Assembly (NCBI GenBank): GCA_964610205.1
Contig: CAZSVI010000013.1
Span: forward strand, 1 to 41,280
DNA: 41,280 bases
Direction: 5' to 3'
Source: CAZSVI01 sp964610205
Lineage (GTDB): Bacteria > Bacillota > Clostridia > DSM-8532
Shown: piece after piece, positions 8,944 through 18,109 of the stretch
Position numbering within the stretch: the first letter of the stretch is position 1
How the letters are laid out: every line of letters begins with the position of its first letter
Translations under genes and position numbers: made by a program
The notes under the pieces: generated by a model
Told to the model about the DNA's origin: nothing
What the model saw: only the letters and a program-made list of their open reading frames with translations
Database searches by the model: none

Positions 8944-10077
8944 TCAATCTTTCTCTTTAAAGAAAAATTTTTTGTATCCTGTTTTTAGCTTTTGAATATT
9001 AATTACATTTTTTACATATGTATAACTATTATTGCAGAGGTTTGTATATTGATCATTATCCATATCCATAATACTCTGCAACGTATGAACAAATGAATTT
9101 AGATCAGACAAACCGTATGCAAATCCAGCATTATATTCAGTAATGGGAGTCCATGGTGTTTGGTCACTTATTATAACCGGACATTTAGAGAGCATTGCCT
9201 CTGCAATAACATGCCCATAATTTTCACTTAATGTAGGAAATAAAAATACATCATGCGCTGCAAATACTTTATATACATCGTCATGTTCTATAATGCCACA
9301 GTAATTAACTCTGATATTATTAGGAAGCTTCTTAATAGCTATCTCGCACTCATTCCAATAAGTTCTGTCTTCCTTGGGCCCATATATATCAAAAACAACA
9401 TCGCCAGTTAGGTTAGCTAAAATTCGTATTGCTCCAATCAAGTTCTTTTTAGGGTGAATTCTCGATAAAAAAATAATACGTAATTTACCTGGACTCTTAT
9501 ATTGTTTTTTAAAATATTTTGTTTCGGCAAACGAAATATTCTCAAGATAGTAAAGATTATCATTTAATATATTCAAATATTTCTTTATTGTATCTTTCTC
9601 TTCATTTGATGTGTATTGATATCTAATATTTTCGCTCTGAAATAGCTTTCGATATAATATCAAATACGGTATCTTTTTATATTTCTTTTTGAATGCATTT
9701 TTGCACAATTGTCCTCTTGGTGCTAAAAGAACCGGAATAGAGTTTCTTTTTGCTAACTTCAAAAAGGGAATAACATAGGAAATACTAAATAAACTGTTTA
9801 TATAAATCCAATCGGGGTTAACCTCTTCTATAATTTCAATGAATCTGCTCCTCTTCAGTTCGTTATCCGGTAAATAGATAACCTTACTGTTAGATCTGTT
9901 GTTCCAACCATGAGAAATTCCTATCAGGCGTTTTGTATCTCCGTTTTCATGGTCTGATGCAATAATATAAAATGATATGTCTTCATGCAGCAAACTACAT
10001 AAATTATCAATACTTATGACGGGTCCCCCATAATTCTTGGCAGGGAAAAAACCACCAGCTACTATCAAAATATTCAT
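8944..10077 (-). CDS. GT4-family glycosyltransferase
   Basis: This 377-residue GT-B glycosyltransferase has the Rossmann opening MNILIVAGGFFPAKNYGGP, the inter-domain strand LRIIFLSRIHPKKN near residue 200, and the C-terminal LSENYGHVIAEAM donor-binding segment near 285-300 with its conserved glutamates. It should act on the cytoplasmic face, adding one sugar to the lipid-linked repeat unit. The specific sugar cannot be told. AAGGA precedes the ATG at 10077. A 192-base gap separates it from the TupA-like gene upstream. Confidence 0.83.
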   Translation of the reverse strand: MNILIVAGGFFPAKNYGGPVISIDNLCSLLHEDISFYIIASDHENGDTKRLIGISHGWNNRSNSKVIYLPDNELKRSRFIEIIEEVNPDWIYINSLFSISYVIPFLKLAKRNSIPVLLAPRGQLCKNAFKKKYKKIPYLILYRKLFQSENIRYQYTSNEEKDTIKKYLNILNDNLYYLENISFAETKYFKKQYKSPGKLRIIFLSRIHPKKNLIGAIRILANLTGDVVFDIYGPKEDRTYWNECEIAIKKLPNNIRVNYCGIIEHDDVYKVFAAHDVFLFPTLSENYGHVIAEAMLSKCPVIISDQTPWTPITEYNAGFAYGLSDLNSFVHTLQSIMDMDNDQYTNLCNNSYTYVKNVINIQKLKTGYKKFFFKEKD

Positions 10078-10269
10078 ATATAAGCTATTCCTTTTTAAAA
10101 AAAAGATACATTAGGCTAATATCTTTATCCTTTTAACTCATAAAAATATTTGCTCTGGTATCTTATAATTTAACTCATGATTTCCTGTAAATGTCTTAAA
10201 ATAACTACCCTGCAATACATTTTCATAACAAAACAAATTAAAAATCCTGCTATTTGTTAAAATCTACCT

Positions 10270-11217
10270 TTAAAACTTTCTCCACTTTTCAATTCTCAAC
10301 CACTCTCCCATAGTTATTTCCCATTTATCAGGTTTAATCTTGTTTAATCCCGCCGCATGATAAAATGTAAGCTCACCAAATATTATCCTTCCATCAAGAT
10401 TATATAAATCAACTCTGCAAAAAGGAAATGGCGCTGATAAGACATGTGCAATTTTCTGCATTTCTTCAAAATTTTTTGGTCTTTCAATAATACAATCTGT
10501 AATATTTTCGTTGTTTATTTTCATATCAAGTAAATTAAAATTCATATCATAAAAGTTACTTCTTGTTTGCTCAGACTTTCTATTAATATTGAAAAGACCT
10601 TCACAATACATAAGCAATTTAGGTTCTCCGCTAAAACAAAAAAATTTATAATCCTTAGGAAAGTGGCCTTCTTTATCTTCTAAAAGCTGCTCACATATTA
10701 TTTTAGGTTCTATATTCTTATAGTTCCACTCCCGCTGCATAACATAAAAGTTTTTTTTCATATAAAAATCAAACTGTCTTTTAATAAGTTTATAGTTGTT
10801 TGATAATGATATGTTCCAACAATAGTTTGCACCACTCATATGGTTACATTTAATAAAAAAGCGTTCCGGCATAGAATTAAAATCTATGTCCTCAAATTTT
10901 TTAAATATACCGTAAATATTGTTAAGTATGTGACCATATCCGCAAGATATCACATAATCTCGCACTTTAACTTTATCTGTACACTCAGTAACTAACGTGT
11001 CTCGATTATTAAGCTTTAAATATTGTAGTTTATCTGAAAAAGTTATAGGATTTTCAAGATCCAGCTCTTTTCCAACTCTTTTTTTATATTGTGACTTAGT
11101 ATAGTCATAGTCATTTATAAACATATTTTGTTTTGCATATATCCACATTATTTTATTCCATAAAAGTTTTATATTTTCATTTTTCTTAAGCAACATCCTA
11201 AATCTATTAGCCCCCAT
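10270..11217 (-). CDS. TupA-like ATP-grasp protein
   Basis: The 315-residue protein resembles the TupA-like ATP-grasp family often found in capsule and teichuronopeptide clusters. Features are NPITFSDKLQYLKLNN near residue 56, the KVKVRDYV segment, FFIKCNHMSGANYCW around 122-136, PKIICEQLLED, DYKFFCFSGEPKLL, and an acidic FPFCRVDLYN/FGELTFYHAAG end. Family members are thought to ligate amino acids or related groups to a glycan using ATP. It may therefore add an amino acid, though many are annotated as glycosyltransferases. GGGGAG lies upstream of the ATG at 11217. Confidence 0.72.
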   Translation of the reverse strand: MGANRFRMLLKKNENIKLLWNKIMWIYAKQNMFINDYDYTKSQYKKRVGKELDLENPITFSDKLQYLKLNNRDTLVTECTDKVKVRDYVISCGYGHILNNIYGIFKKFEDIDFNSMPERFFIKCNHMSGANYCWNISLSNNYKLIKRQFDFYMKKNFYVMQREWNYKNIEPKIICEQLLEDKEGHFPKDYKFFCFSGEPKLLMYCEGLFNINRKSEQTRSNFYDMNFNLLDMKINNENITDCIIERPKNFEEMQKIAHVLSAPFPFCRVDLYNLDGRIIFGELTFYHAAGLNKIKPDKWEITMGEWLRIEKWRKF

Positions 11218-11244
11218 AAGAACTCCCCTTGTTCAATGCAATAA

Positions 11245-12495
11245 CTAATTAATCTTATTGATAACATCTGAAATATTATTATAATAGCGTTCCCATGTAT
11301 ATTTTTTAGCTTTTTCTTGTGCCAAAATACCCATATTATAAATTTTATTCGGGTGTTTTATAAACCATAACATTTTCTCTAGTATCTCATCACTATTTCC
11401 AGAGTTTATTATATAACCATTAACACCATTATCTACGCACTCTGATACACCTGCATTTGATGAAACAATAACCGGTATTCCTGATGCCATGGCTTCAAGT
11501 ACAGTAAAACCGAATCCATCATATAAAGATGGGAGCACCAAAACATCGGCCTTTTTATATAATTCAGGCATTTCGGAATTTGGAACAACACCAAGATATT
11601 GAAAGATGCCTTCATATTTTTTTAAAAACTCATTTGAGTTTTGCATGTGTCCAACTAATAGACATTCAATATTATAGTGCTTTAGCTTATAAGCTGCTTC
11701 AAGAAAGTAATGGATTCCCTTAACTGCAGTCAACCGTCCGACAAACATAAAATAAATTTTATCATTTACAGTTTTTACTTTCCTTTTCACTATGGAAAAT
11801 CGTGAATAGTCTACTCCATAAGGTACAACATGAATTCTATAATTATCTATCCCGTAATATTCTAATTTCTTTCGCGTAAACTCTGACGCAACAAGAAAAT
11901 ACTCTGCTGCTTTTATTTCCATTATAGATTCTTTGACTGATTTTTTAGTATACATGGAGAGTGTCATTAAATAAGAAGATGCAAAGTCCGATTTATTCTC
12001 TATCTCGCGATTTATAATTTCGACAAGAGATGCTATGGGAATACAAGACATATCAAGAATCCTGATAATATTTGTACCTTGAAGTTTAGTAAAACAATCT
12101 AGTGCATAAGTATCAAAAGCAATAACGGCATCAACCTTTTTATGCAAAGCATATTTTGCTACACTGTTTCCAAATTTTTTTCTTAAGCGTGATCCATACC
12201 AGCCCAAGATCATTTTATTTCTACACACTCTACCTATTAATAGATAAAGTAATCCTCTCAATTCTGAAAACTGTTTAATTTTATGTTCAAAGTCGGGCGC
12301 CTTCCGGCCCTTCATTCTATTAGCATTTTGACTACTAAGAATCAAACCGAGTATCTTATATAAAAATCTATATGGTTTATAGTAAACTGTTGTACAATAG
12401 CTACTTAGCATATCATTAAGCATCAAACCTTTTGCCAGTTGATATGAGTGTTGCTGTGCCGGATGAGTAACAATAACACTTTTTTTCTTACTCAT
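11245..12495 (-). CDS. GT4-family glycosyltransferase
   Basis: This protein of about 416 residues has a GT-B fold. The inter-domain strand is YFMFVGRLTAVKGIHYF, and the donor site is LPSLYDGFGFTVLEAMASGI with the E-x7-E type acidic pair. The ATG at 12495 is preferred over the upstream ATG at 12516 because GGAGAAT sits just before it, inside the end of the previous gene; the two genes are then one base apart and likely translationally coupled. It probably extends the repeat unit on the inner membrane face. Sugar specificity is unknown. Confidence 0.83.
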   Translation of the reverse strand: MSKKKSVIVTHPAQQHSYQLAKGLMLNDMLSSYCTTVYYKPYRFLYKILGLILSSQNANRMKGRKAPDFEHKIKQFSELRGLLYLLIGRVCRNKMILGWYGSRLRKKFGNSVAKYALHKKVDAVIAFDTYALDCFTKLQGTNIIRILDMSCIPIASLVEIINREIENKSDFASSYLMTLSMYTKKSVKESIMEIKAAEYFLVASEFTRKKLEYYGIDNYRIHVVPYGVDYSRFSIVKRKVKTVNDKIYFMFVGRLTAVKGIHYFLEAAYKLKHYNIECLLVGHMQNSNEFLKKYEGIFQYLGVVPNSEMPELYKKADVLVLPSLYDGFGFTVLEAMASGIPVIVSSNAGVSECVDNGVNGYIINSGNSDEILEKMLWFIKHPNKIYNMGILAQEKAKKYTWERYYNNISDVINKIN

Positions 12496-12496
12496 A

Positions 12497-13684
12497 TTAT
12501 TCTCCTCTAATATCATAAAAATGGTGTTCGAGAATTTTTACTGAATCTACTACATTGTAATTTTTTTTAATATATTCTTGTCCATTACTTCCTAAAAATT
12601 CAAGATCGGCTTCTTCGCAAAAATATTTAACCAGATTACAAAAACTATCAACGGAATCAGACGGACACCACAAACCACACTTAGCTTGATCACATATTAT
12701 TGTTCTTATATCCGTGCATCTATCTGTTGATGCAAGAATTGGTATCCCCTTCGACATATATGAAATCATTCTTGCTGGACAATTAGGTATTGTAAATTTG
12801 ACATTAAGTAATACAATCCCAACATCACAATTTGAAATATATTGCTCATATTTATCTCGTGGTAATTCTTTCATATACTGAATATTACCACAACCCTCTA
12901 TTCTTATATACTCTTCAATCATATCAGATTGAGTACCGTTTCCAATTATAATAAATTTTGCGAGTTTATAGCCAGATAAAGACTTAATACATCTCAACAA
13001 AAAAGGGATGTCTTGTGGCTGCCCCAAGTTCCCTCCGAATAGAAATATAATTTGAGACCCTTTTGGTTTTATATTATGTTTAGATAAACCTTTACACCTA
13101 ATTGCGTTAGGAAACAATTCAATTTTATTTTCATCAATATTTTTGTTGTTCTCCTTTAAATATTCTATATTGCCGTGTGTCATACAGCCTATGAAATCTG
13201 AATACTTATATAGTTTTTTTTCCATATTTCTAAAATACTTATAAATTAAACTGCCCTTTCGCATCATACCTAAATCAACCGCATTCTGCGGGAAAATATC
13301 TTTTAGCATTAGATACATAGTAGCATTGTATTTTTTTTTGCATAAACTTAATAATTTCGCAAATGTTATTGGAGGTGTTGGATATAAAACTAAATCAAAT
13401 TTTATATTATCTGGTAAGCTCTTTATTTTTCTACGCATTTTATAAGCTATTTGTAGTTGTGCTATGAATTTAATGATTCTGTTTGTACAAAATTGATTAA
13501 TTACCTTGATGTGAAAAATTTTACATCCATTATCATAATTTATGCTATTATAATCAATATGAGTGTCGCTTGAGCAAGTTATTATGCACACATCATGTCC
13601 TCTATTAACTAGTTCTTTCATTAAGTCTGCATAAATTCCTGATGTTGTAAACCCAAATCTTTGAGATAAATATAATATTTTCAA
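12497..13684 (-). CDS. GT4-family glycosyltransferase (WbuB-like)
   Basis: This 395-residue protein starts MKILYLSQRFGFTTSG, with LYPTPPITFAKL near residue 100, the linker strand QIIFLFGGNLGQPQDIPFL, and a C-terminal CPARMISYMSKGIPIL donor loop. The pattern is that of WbuB-like transferases, which often add N-acetylfucosamine-type sugars in O-antigen clusters. The start is a TTG at 13684 overlapping the LicD stop by four bases (TTGA), with GGAGG seven bases upstream, so the two genes are translationally coupled. Confidence 0.82.
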   Translation of the reverse strand: MKILYLSQRFGFTTSGIYADLMKELVNRGHDVCIITCSSDTHIDYNSINYDNGCKIFHIKVINQFCTNRIIKFIAQLQIAYKMRRKIKSLPDNIKFDLVLYPTPPITFAKLLSLCKKKYNATMYLMLKDIFPQNAVDLGMMRKGSLIYKYFRNMEKKLYKYSDFIGCMTHGNIEYLKENNKNIDENKIELFPNAIRCKGLSKHNIKPKGSQIIFLFGGNLGQPQDIPFLLRCIKSLSGYKLAKFIIIGNGTQSDMIEEYIRIEGCGNIQYMKELPRDKYEQYISNCDVGIVLLNVKFTIPNCPARMISYMSKGIPILASTDRCTDIRTIICDQAKCGLWCPSDSVDSFCNLVKYFCEEADLEFLGSNGQEYIKKNYNVVDSVKILEHHFYDIRGE

Positions 13685-14529
13685 TAATTTTCCTCCAAGA
13701 CTAGATACTTTTCATATTTATATTCTGCATATCCAACCTCAAAGTCCATGAAAGAATATGCATGATGGATCTTCCTTTCTTCAATAGGAGGTAATTTCAT
13801 ATAATTTCCATATTCCAAATTAAGACATTTTTCGACGTTGTTAGCTACAGGAGCCATGATGTTTTCAAAATTCACCATCCGGGCTTTTTCAAACCATTTT
13901 GCAGAATATTTTAACTTTATTTCATCTCCATAAAATGTTGCATAATTCTTATTGCCTCCTAACAGCTGTACGAAACTATTACTTGTATTCAGTATTTTTT
14001 GTCGTACAAATTTTGGAGTCGCTCTTATAATAAAACTTGAGAGAAATCTCCTTATGAATCCCCTATTTACTGCTGGTTCGTTAAACAATAAACAACGATA
14101 CAATACCCTTGAAACAAATTGGATTGTATGTTTAATCCTACCATCTGCACATCTAAACAAAGGATACAAATCAATAAAAATACCATGATTTATATCTCTG
14201 TCTATCTCACGTGTTTCAATCAATGTTGTTGTACTTAATCTTATTCGATCAATTGCTAATCTATATTCGGGATCAGTTTCAACTGACTGATAAAAAAAGT
14301 TTGGAGGTAAGTCTTTAATACAAATTTCTCTTAATCGTTTTCTATCTTCCTCAAATATAAATATATCAATGTCATCATCCCATGGAATAAATCCATTATG
14401 CCTTATTGCTCCTAACGCTGTTCCAAACGCTAAAAATATACGAATATTATTTTTTTTGCATATTTTATAAAATTCATTGAATATTTCTAATTGCTTTTCC
14501 TGCATACGTTTAATGTCATATGAAATCAT
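13681..14529 (-). CDS. LicD-family phosphotransferase
   Basis: The 282-residue protein carries the hallmark LicD motif: GTALGAIRH at 36-44 followed by the acidic PWDDDIDIF cluster at 49-57, the metal-binding site of this nucleotidyltransferase fold. LicD proteins transfer phosphocholine (or another phospho-alcohol) from a CDP-linked donor to a glycan. The operon also carries a LicC-like cytidylyltransferase and a LicA-like kinase, about 6-10 kb downstream, so a decorating pathway is well supported. It lies 12 bases after the ATP-grasp/HAD gene. Whether choline, ethanolamine, ribitol or aminoethylphosphonate is transferred is not decided by the sequence. Confidence 0.88.
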   Translation of the reverse strand: MISYDIKRMQEKQLEIFNEFYKICKKNNIRIFLAFGTALGAIRHNGFIPWDDDIDIFIFEEDRKRLREICIKDLPPNFFYQSVETDPEYRLAIDRIRLSTTTLIETREIDRDINHGIFIDLYPLFRCADGRIKHTIQFVSRVLYRCLLFNEPAVNRGFIRRFLSSFIIRATPKFVRQKILNTSNSFVQLLGGNKNYATFYGDEIKLKYSAKWFEKARMVNFENIMAPVANNVEKCLNLEYGNYMKLPPIEERKIHHAYSFMDFEVGYAEYKYEKYLVLEENY

Positions 14530-14541
14530 TATTTTTCTCCG

Positions 14542-16230
14542 CTATCTGTTTCTTTCTTTATGTATTATACTTTTACATAACCACTTATTCGATATGACTA
14601 TAATATCTTGTATGTTATGAACAGTATATCTTTCATTATTTAATTTCGTTTTAGTACGATATAATCCATTAAAATTGTTAAAATAAATGCTCTTCATACC
14701 TAGCTTATCCGGAGCAATAAAATCTTTTTCAGGGTTATCTCCAATATATACCATATTTGAGTAGTCAACTTCAAGTCTGTTCTTCATTATTTGAAAAGCT
14801 ATATCGTTAGGCTTTCTAAACTTAATTCCTCCTAATTCGTCAGTTATAATAATCTCGTCAACCAGTTCTTCAAGACCTAAAGCCTTAATTTTGGCTCTCT
14901 GCCCTTCCGGTCTTCCATCAGTTATAATACCAATCTTCTTTCCTCCTTTTTTTATATTTATAAGCAATTCTCTAACACCATTATAAAACTTAATATCCGG
15001 ATTGTGTAAGCGATATGCGTTTAGGCATCTATCTTTTAATTTGTTTGAATAAATACCCTCAGATTTAAGAACATCATCGATTGCATGTTTTCCGTCTTTA
15101 AAAGCTTTCCATAACTTAGTTGTGGCATTTTCAACCTGCGGAATTATATCTGCTATAGCAGAAAAACCGCTTAACACGTATTCTTTTTCTGAATACAGAG
15201 TATCATCAAGGTCAAAAATAACGGCTTGCACAAATCCATTGCTCTCACTATCATTTATACTAACACTCTGGTCAAATCTACTAAATAGCATACCATCCTT
15301 GGCAACTTTACACAAATAATAAACTTGCTCACCAAGCAGAATCCTTAATAAGGCTTCTGCTGCATCAGCGCCTGCTTTAATTGAGAGCGGCACACCTCCA
15401 CCAAATCTTGGATTTATTTCTATATAGAAATTTTCTCCTGTATCCCTATCCTGAATTAATTGTATAGTTATAGGCCCACATGGCATAAACGAGGCGACGA
15501 TTTGCTTACACTCATCAATAATTTTAGCATCCTGAACAATCTTTGTTATAAGAACTTCCCCGCTACGAACAGCAATTCTTTCTCTTGGTGTTATATAAAT
15601 TGGCTGACCATTTAAATCACAGAATATATCTACTGTGTATTCCTTACCCAAAACAAACGGTTGAATAATATAATTTTTAACTTTCTTACAGTAGAATTCC
15701 AACTCAGCTTGATTATCGATTTTATACGCGTTAATACTTGAGCTACCGTCTTGTGGTTTAATAAAACAAGGAAAACCAAATTTATACTTTCTTATATCAT
15801 CAACAAGAACAGGTGTCTTTAAGCCGCATTTGATAAAGTAACTTGTCGTTAATCTCTTATCCCTACAAATTTTAACTTTTTCCTCGTCGCTAATTAATAC
15901 TCTAGTTCCTATTTCGACAAATTTATCCCTATTATGCGATAAAGTTAACAAATCTGTATCAATAGTCGGAATCAAAGCGTTAATATTTTCCTTTTTACAT
16001 ATTTCAATTAATTGAGGTATATAGTTTTGATTATTAATTCTACATATTTTTTCTTTTCGGTCACAAAAAAACAACGCCGGTGCTGTATCGGACATATCTG
16101 CACCATAAATAACTAAGTTAATATTCAATCTGTCTGCTGCGTTTCGAAACGCTTGCACTAATTCAACGCGCCGACCAACACTTGTAAACAAGATACGAAG
16201 AATCTTATTATCAAATTTACATATACCCAC
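14542..16230 (-). CDS. ATP-grasp / HAD hydrolase fusion protein
   Basis: Two enzymes lie in one 562-residue chain. Residues about 10-305 are an ATP-grasp module of the carbamoyl-phosphate-synthase/PylC-like type: FTSVGRRVELV at 15-25, CFIKPQDGSSS near 155-165, and metal-binding EINPRFGGG at 271-279. Residues about 335-540 are a HAD phosphatase: DLDDT at 340-344 (motif I), IITDGRPEG (II), RKPND (III) and GDNPEKD (IV). All catalytic residues appear present. A plausible role is ATP-dependent ligation to a sugar or amino compound plus dephosphorylation of an intermediate; the substrate is unknown. The start is GTG at 16230 with AGGAG nine bases upstream. Confidence 0.78.
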   Translation of the reverse strand: MGICKFDNKILRILFTSVGRRVELVQAFRNAADRLNINLVIYGADMSDTAPALFFCDRKEKICRINNQNYIPQLIEICKKENINALIPTIDTDLLTLSHNRDKFVEIGTRVLISDEEKVKICRDKRLTTSYFIKCGLKTPVLVDDIRKYKFGFPCFIKPQDGSSSINAYKIDNQAELEFYCKKVKNYIIQPFVLGKEYTVDIFCDLNGQPIYITPRERIAVRSGEVLITKIVQDAKIIDECKQIVASFMPCGPITIQLIQDRDTGENFYIEINPRFGGGVPLSIKAGADAAEALLRILLGEQVYYLCKVAKDGMLFSRFDQSVSINDSESNGFVQAVIFDLDDTLYSEKEYVLSGFSAIADIIPQVENATTKLWKAFKDGKHAIDDVLKSEGIYSNKLKDRCLNAYRLHNPDIKFYNGVRELLINIKKGGKKIGIITDGRPEGQRAKIKALGLEELVDEIIITDELGGIKFRKPNDIAFQIMKNRLEVDYSNMVYIGDNPEKDFIAPDKLGMKSIYFNNFNGLYRTKTKLNNERYTVHNIQDIIVISNKWLCKSIIHKERNR

Positions 16231-16298
16231 TGTTAAGTCTCCTGTTCTTCATACACCCATAGTATCTGCATTTTTTCGTTTAATATCTTAATTAGTAC

Positions 16299-16928
16299 TT
16301 ATGGCCTTTTAACATTAGTGAATAACTCCATCGTAGTACAAGTATCACTTGAAATACCACTTCTCCTAATTACTCTTCCTATAGTTCGAATTATAATTAC
16401 CCAATCCCGAAAAAATGTAATTCCCTCAATATACTCTATGTCTATTTTAAACCTTTCCTCCCATTTTATTGTATTTCTTCCGTAAATTTGTGCTAACCCC
16501 GTTAATCCAGGACGAACATCATGACGATGCTGCTGTTCTTCATCGTATAATGGAAGATATTCTACAAGTAGAGGACGCGGCCCTACAAAAGACATATCAC
16601 CTTTAAGTATATTTATCAGCTCTGGGAGTTCGTCCATAGAAGTACTTCTTAGCAGTTTACCAAATTTCGTCATACGCATTTCATCAGATAGTAAAATTCC
16701 ATTACTATCTTTTTTATCTGTCATAGTTCTAAACTTATATAATGTAAAAATCTTTTCATTAAGCCCAGGTCTTTCTTGCTTAAAAATAACTGGATTACCA
16801 AACTTAACTTTTACTAAAATGGTAACAATCAGAATTATAGGACTCATAAGAATAAGTGCAATTAATGCAAGGAAAAAATCCTGTGGTCTTTTTATAAATC
16901 TCTCATAGATACCTTTCTTACTCTCCAT
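16299..16928 (-). CDS. initiating phosphoglycosyl transferase (PglC/bacterial sugar transferase family)
   Basis: The 209-residue protein has a single N-terminal reentrant or spanning helix (about residues 18-40) and the small phosphoglycosyl transferase core: FKQERPG, LYKFRTM, the catalytic D-E of MDELPELINIL, FVGPRPLL and RPGLTGLAQ. It moves a sugar-1-phosphate from a UDP-sugar to undecaprenyl phosphate, the first membrane step of repeat-unit assembly. Its ATG follows directly on the stop of the PglE-like aminotransferase with no gap, and AAGGAG lies 12 bases upstream. The pairing suggests a UDP-diamino-trideoxy or bacillosamine-like donor. Confidence 0.88.
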   Translation of the reverse strand: MESKKGIYERFIKRPQDFFLALIALILMSPIILIVTILVKVKFGNPVIFKQERPGLNEKIFTLYKFRTMTDKKDSNGILLSDEMRMTKFGKLLRSTSMDELPELINILKGDMSFVGPRPLLVEYLPLYDEEQQHRHDVRPGLTGLAQIYGRNTIKWEERFKIDIEYIEGITFFRDWVIIIRTIGRVIRRSGISSDTCTTMELFTNVKRP

Positions 16929-18044
16929 CTAATTCCATAACTCCTTAATAATTCCACAAATTCTTTTTAAATCCTTATCCGCCATCTTCGTATCACTTGG
17001 CAGGCATACACCATTCTCAAAAACCTTCTCGCTCACATTCCCACCAATGTAATCATACTGGGCAAAAAACGGTTGCATATGCATCGGCTTCCAAACCGGT
17101 CTTGATTCAATATTTTCAGCTTCTAATGCATCTATAACTTCTAGAGGTCTTATCCTCCCTTCAAGAATTATAACACTTAGCCAGTAGTTCGGCTCATTCC
17201 ATTCATTTATCGGCATAAAAGAAACTCCTTCTAATTGCCCAAGCTCTTTTTTGTAACACTCAAAGATGTATTTTTTCCCAGTTATTCTTCTGTCTAATAC
17301 TTTCAACTGCCCTCTTCCGATGCCGGCAATAACATTGCTCATTCGGTAATTGAACCCTAACTCACTATGCTGATAGTGCCTTGCCTGATCTCTTGCCTGC
17401 GTAGCCCAGAAACGAACTTTATTAATCTTTTCTTCGTCATCAGAAACAAGCATCCCTCCACCAGAAGTCGTGATAATCTTGTTCCCGTTAAATGAAAATA
17501 CACCAAATTTACCAAAGGTTCCTGTATGTTTTCCTTTATAGGTCGTACCCAGTGATTCTGCTGCATCCTCTATCACTGGAACTCGATAACGATTACATAT
17601 TCCCATGATTTTATCCATATCTGCCGACAAACCGTATAAATGGACAACTAAAACGGCTTTTACTTTATCCCCGTATTTTTTTAGAGCAGCCTCCAATACT
17701 TTTGGATTTATGTTCCATGTCTCATAATCACTATCAATAAAAACAGGCTTCGCATCTTGATATATAACTGGATTAGCGGTTGCTGAAAAAGTAAATGTCG
17801 GGCAGAAAACAACATCTTCTTTGCCTACATCAAGCGCTTTTAGTGCCATATGAATGGCAGCCGTACCAGACGATAATGCTGCTGCATGCTTTGCTCCTAC
17901 AGTTGAAGCAAATTCCTTTTCAAATTCGTTGACATTAGGGCCTAAAGGTGAAATCCAATTAGTTCTGAAAGCTTCCTGAATGTATTGCATCTCGTACCCT
18001 TCTTTGCTCATATGTGGCGAAGATAAATAAATCCTGCTTTTCAT
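16929..18044 (-). CDS. DegT/DnrJ/EryC1-family aminotransferase (PglE-like)
   Basis: This 371-residue PLP-dependent sugar aminotransferase has the opening IYLSSPHMSKEGYEMQYI, TNWISPLGPNVNEFE, SSGTAAIHMAL (phosphate cup), VIEDAAESLG (aspartate to the pyridine nitrogen), and the lysine of FSFNGNKIITTSGGG near residue 188. These match enzymes that aminate UDP-4-keto-6-deoxy-GlcNAc. The matching dehydratase and acetyltransferase are not in the window. Base composition is intermediate between the AT-rich cassette downstream and the richer genes upstream, so it marks the composition boundary. It starts 65 bases after the large polymerase gene. Confidence 0.87.
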   Translation of the reverse strand: MKSRIYLSSPHMSKEGYEMQYIQEAFRTNWISPLGPNVNEFEKEFASTVGAKHAAALSSGTAAIHMALKALDVGKEDVVFCPTFTFSATANPVIYQDAKPVFIDSDYETWNINPKVLEAALKKYGDKVKAVLVVHLYGLSADMDKIMGICNRYRVPVIEDAAESLGTTYKGKHTGTFGKFGVFSFNGNKIITTSGGGMLVSDDEEKINKVRFWATQARDQARHYQHSELGFNYRMSNVIAGIGRGQLKVLDRRITGKKYIFECYKKELGQLEGVSFMPINEWNEPNYWLSVIILEGRIRPLEVIDALEAENIESRPVWKPMHMQPFFAQYDYIGGNVSEKVFENGVCLPSDTKMADKDLKRICGIIKELWN

Positions 18045-18109
18045 CCTTTACTATACAACTCCATATTATCTATTTATTTCTATACCAAAAAAATGTTTTA
18101 CGGGCTCTT

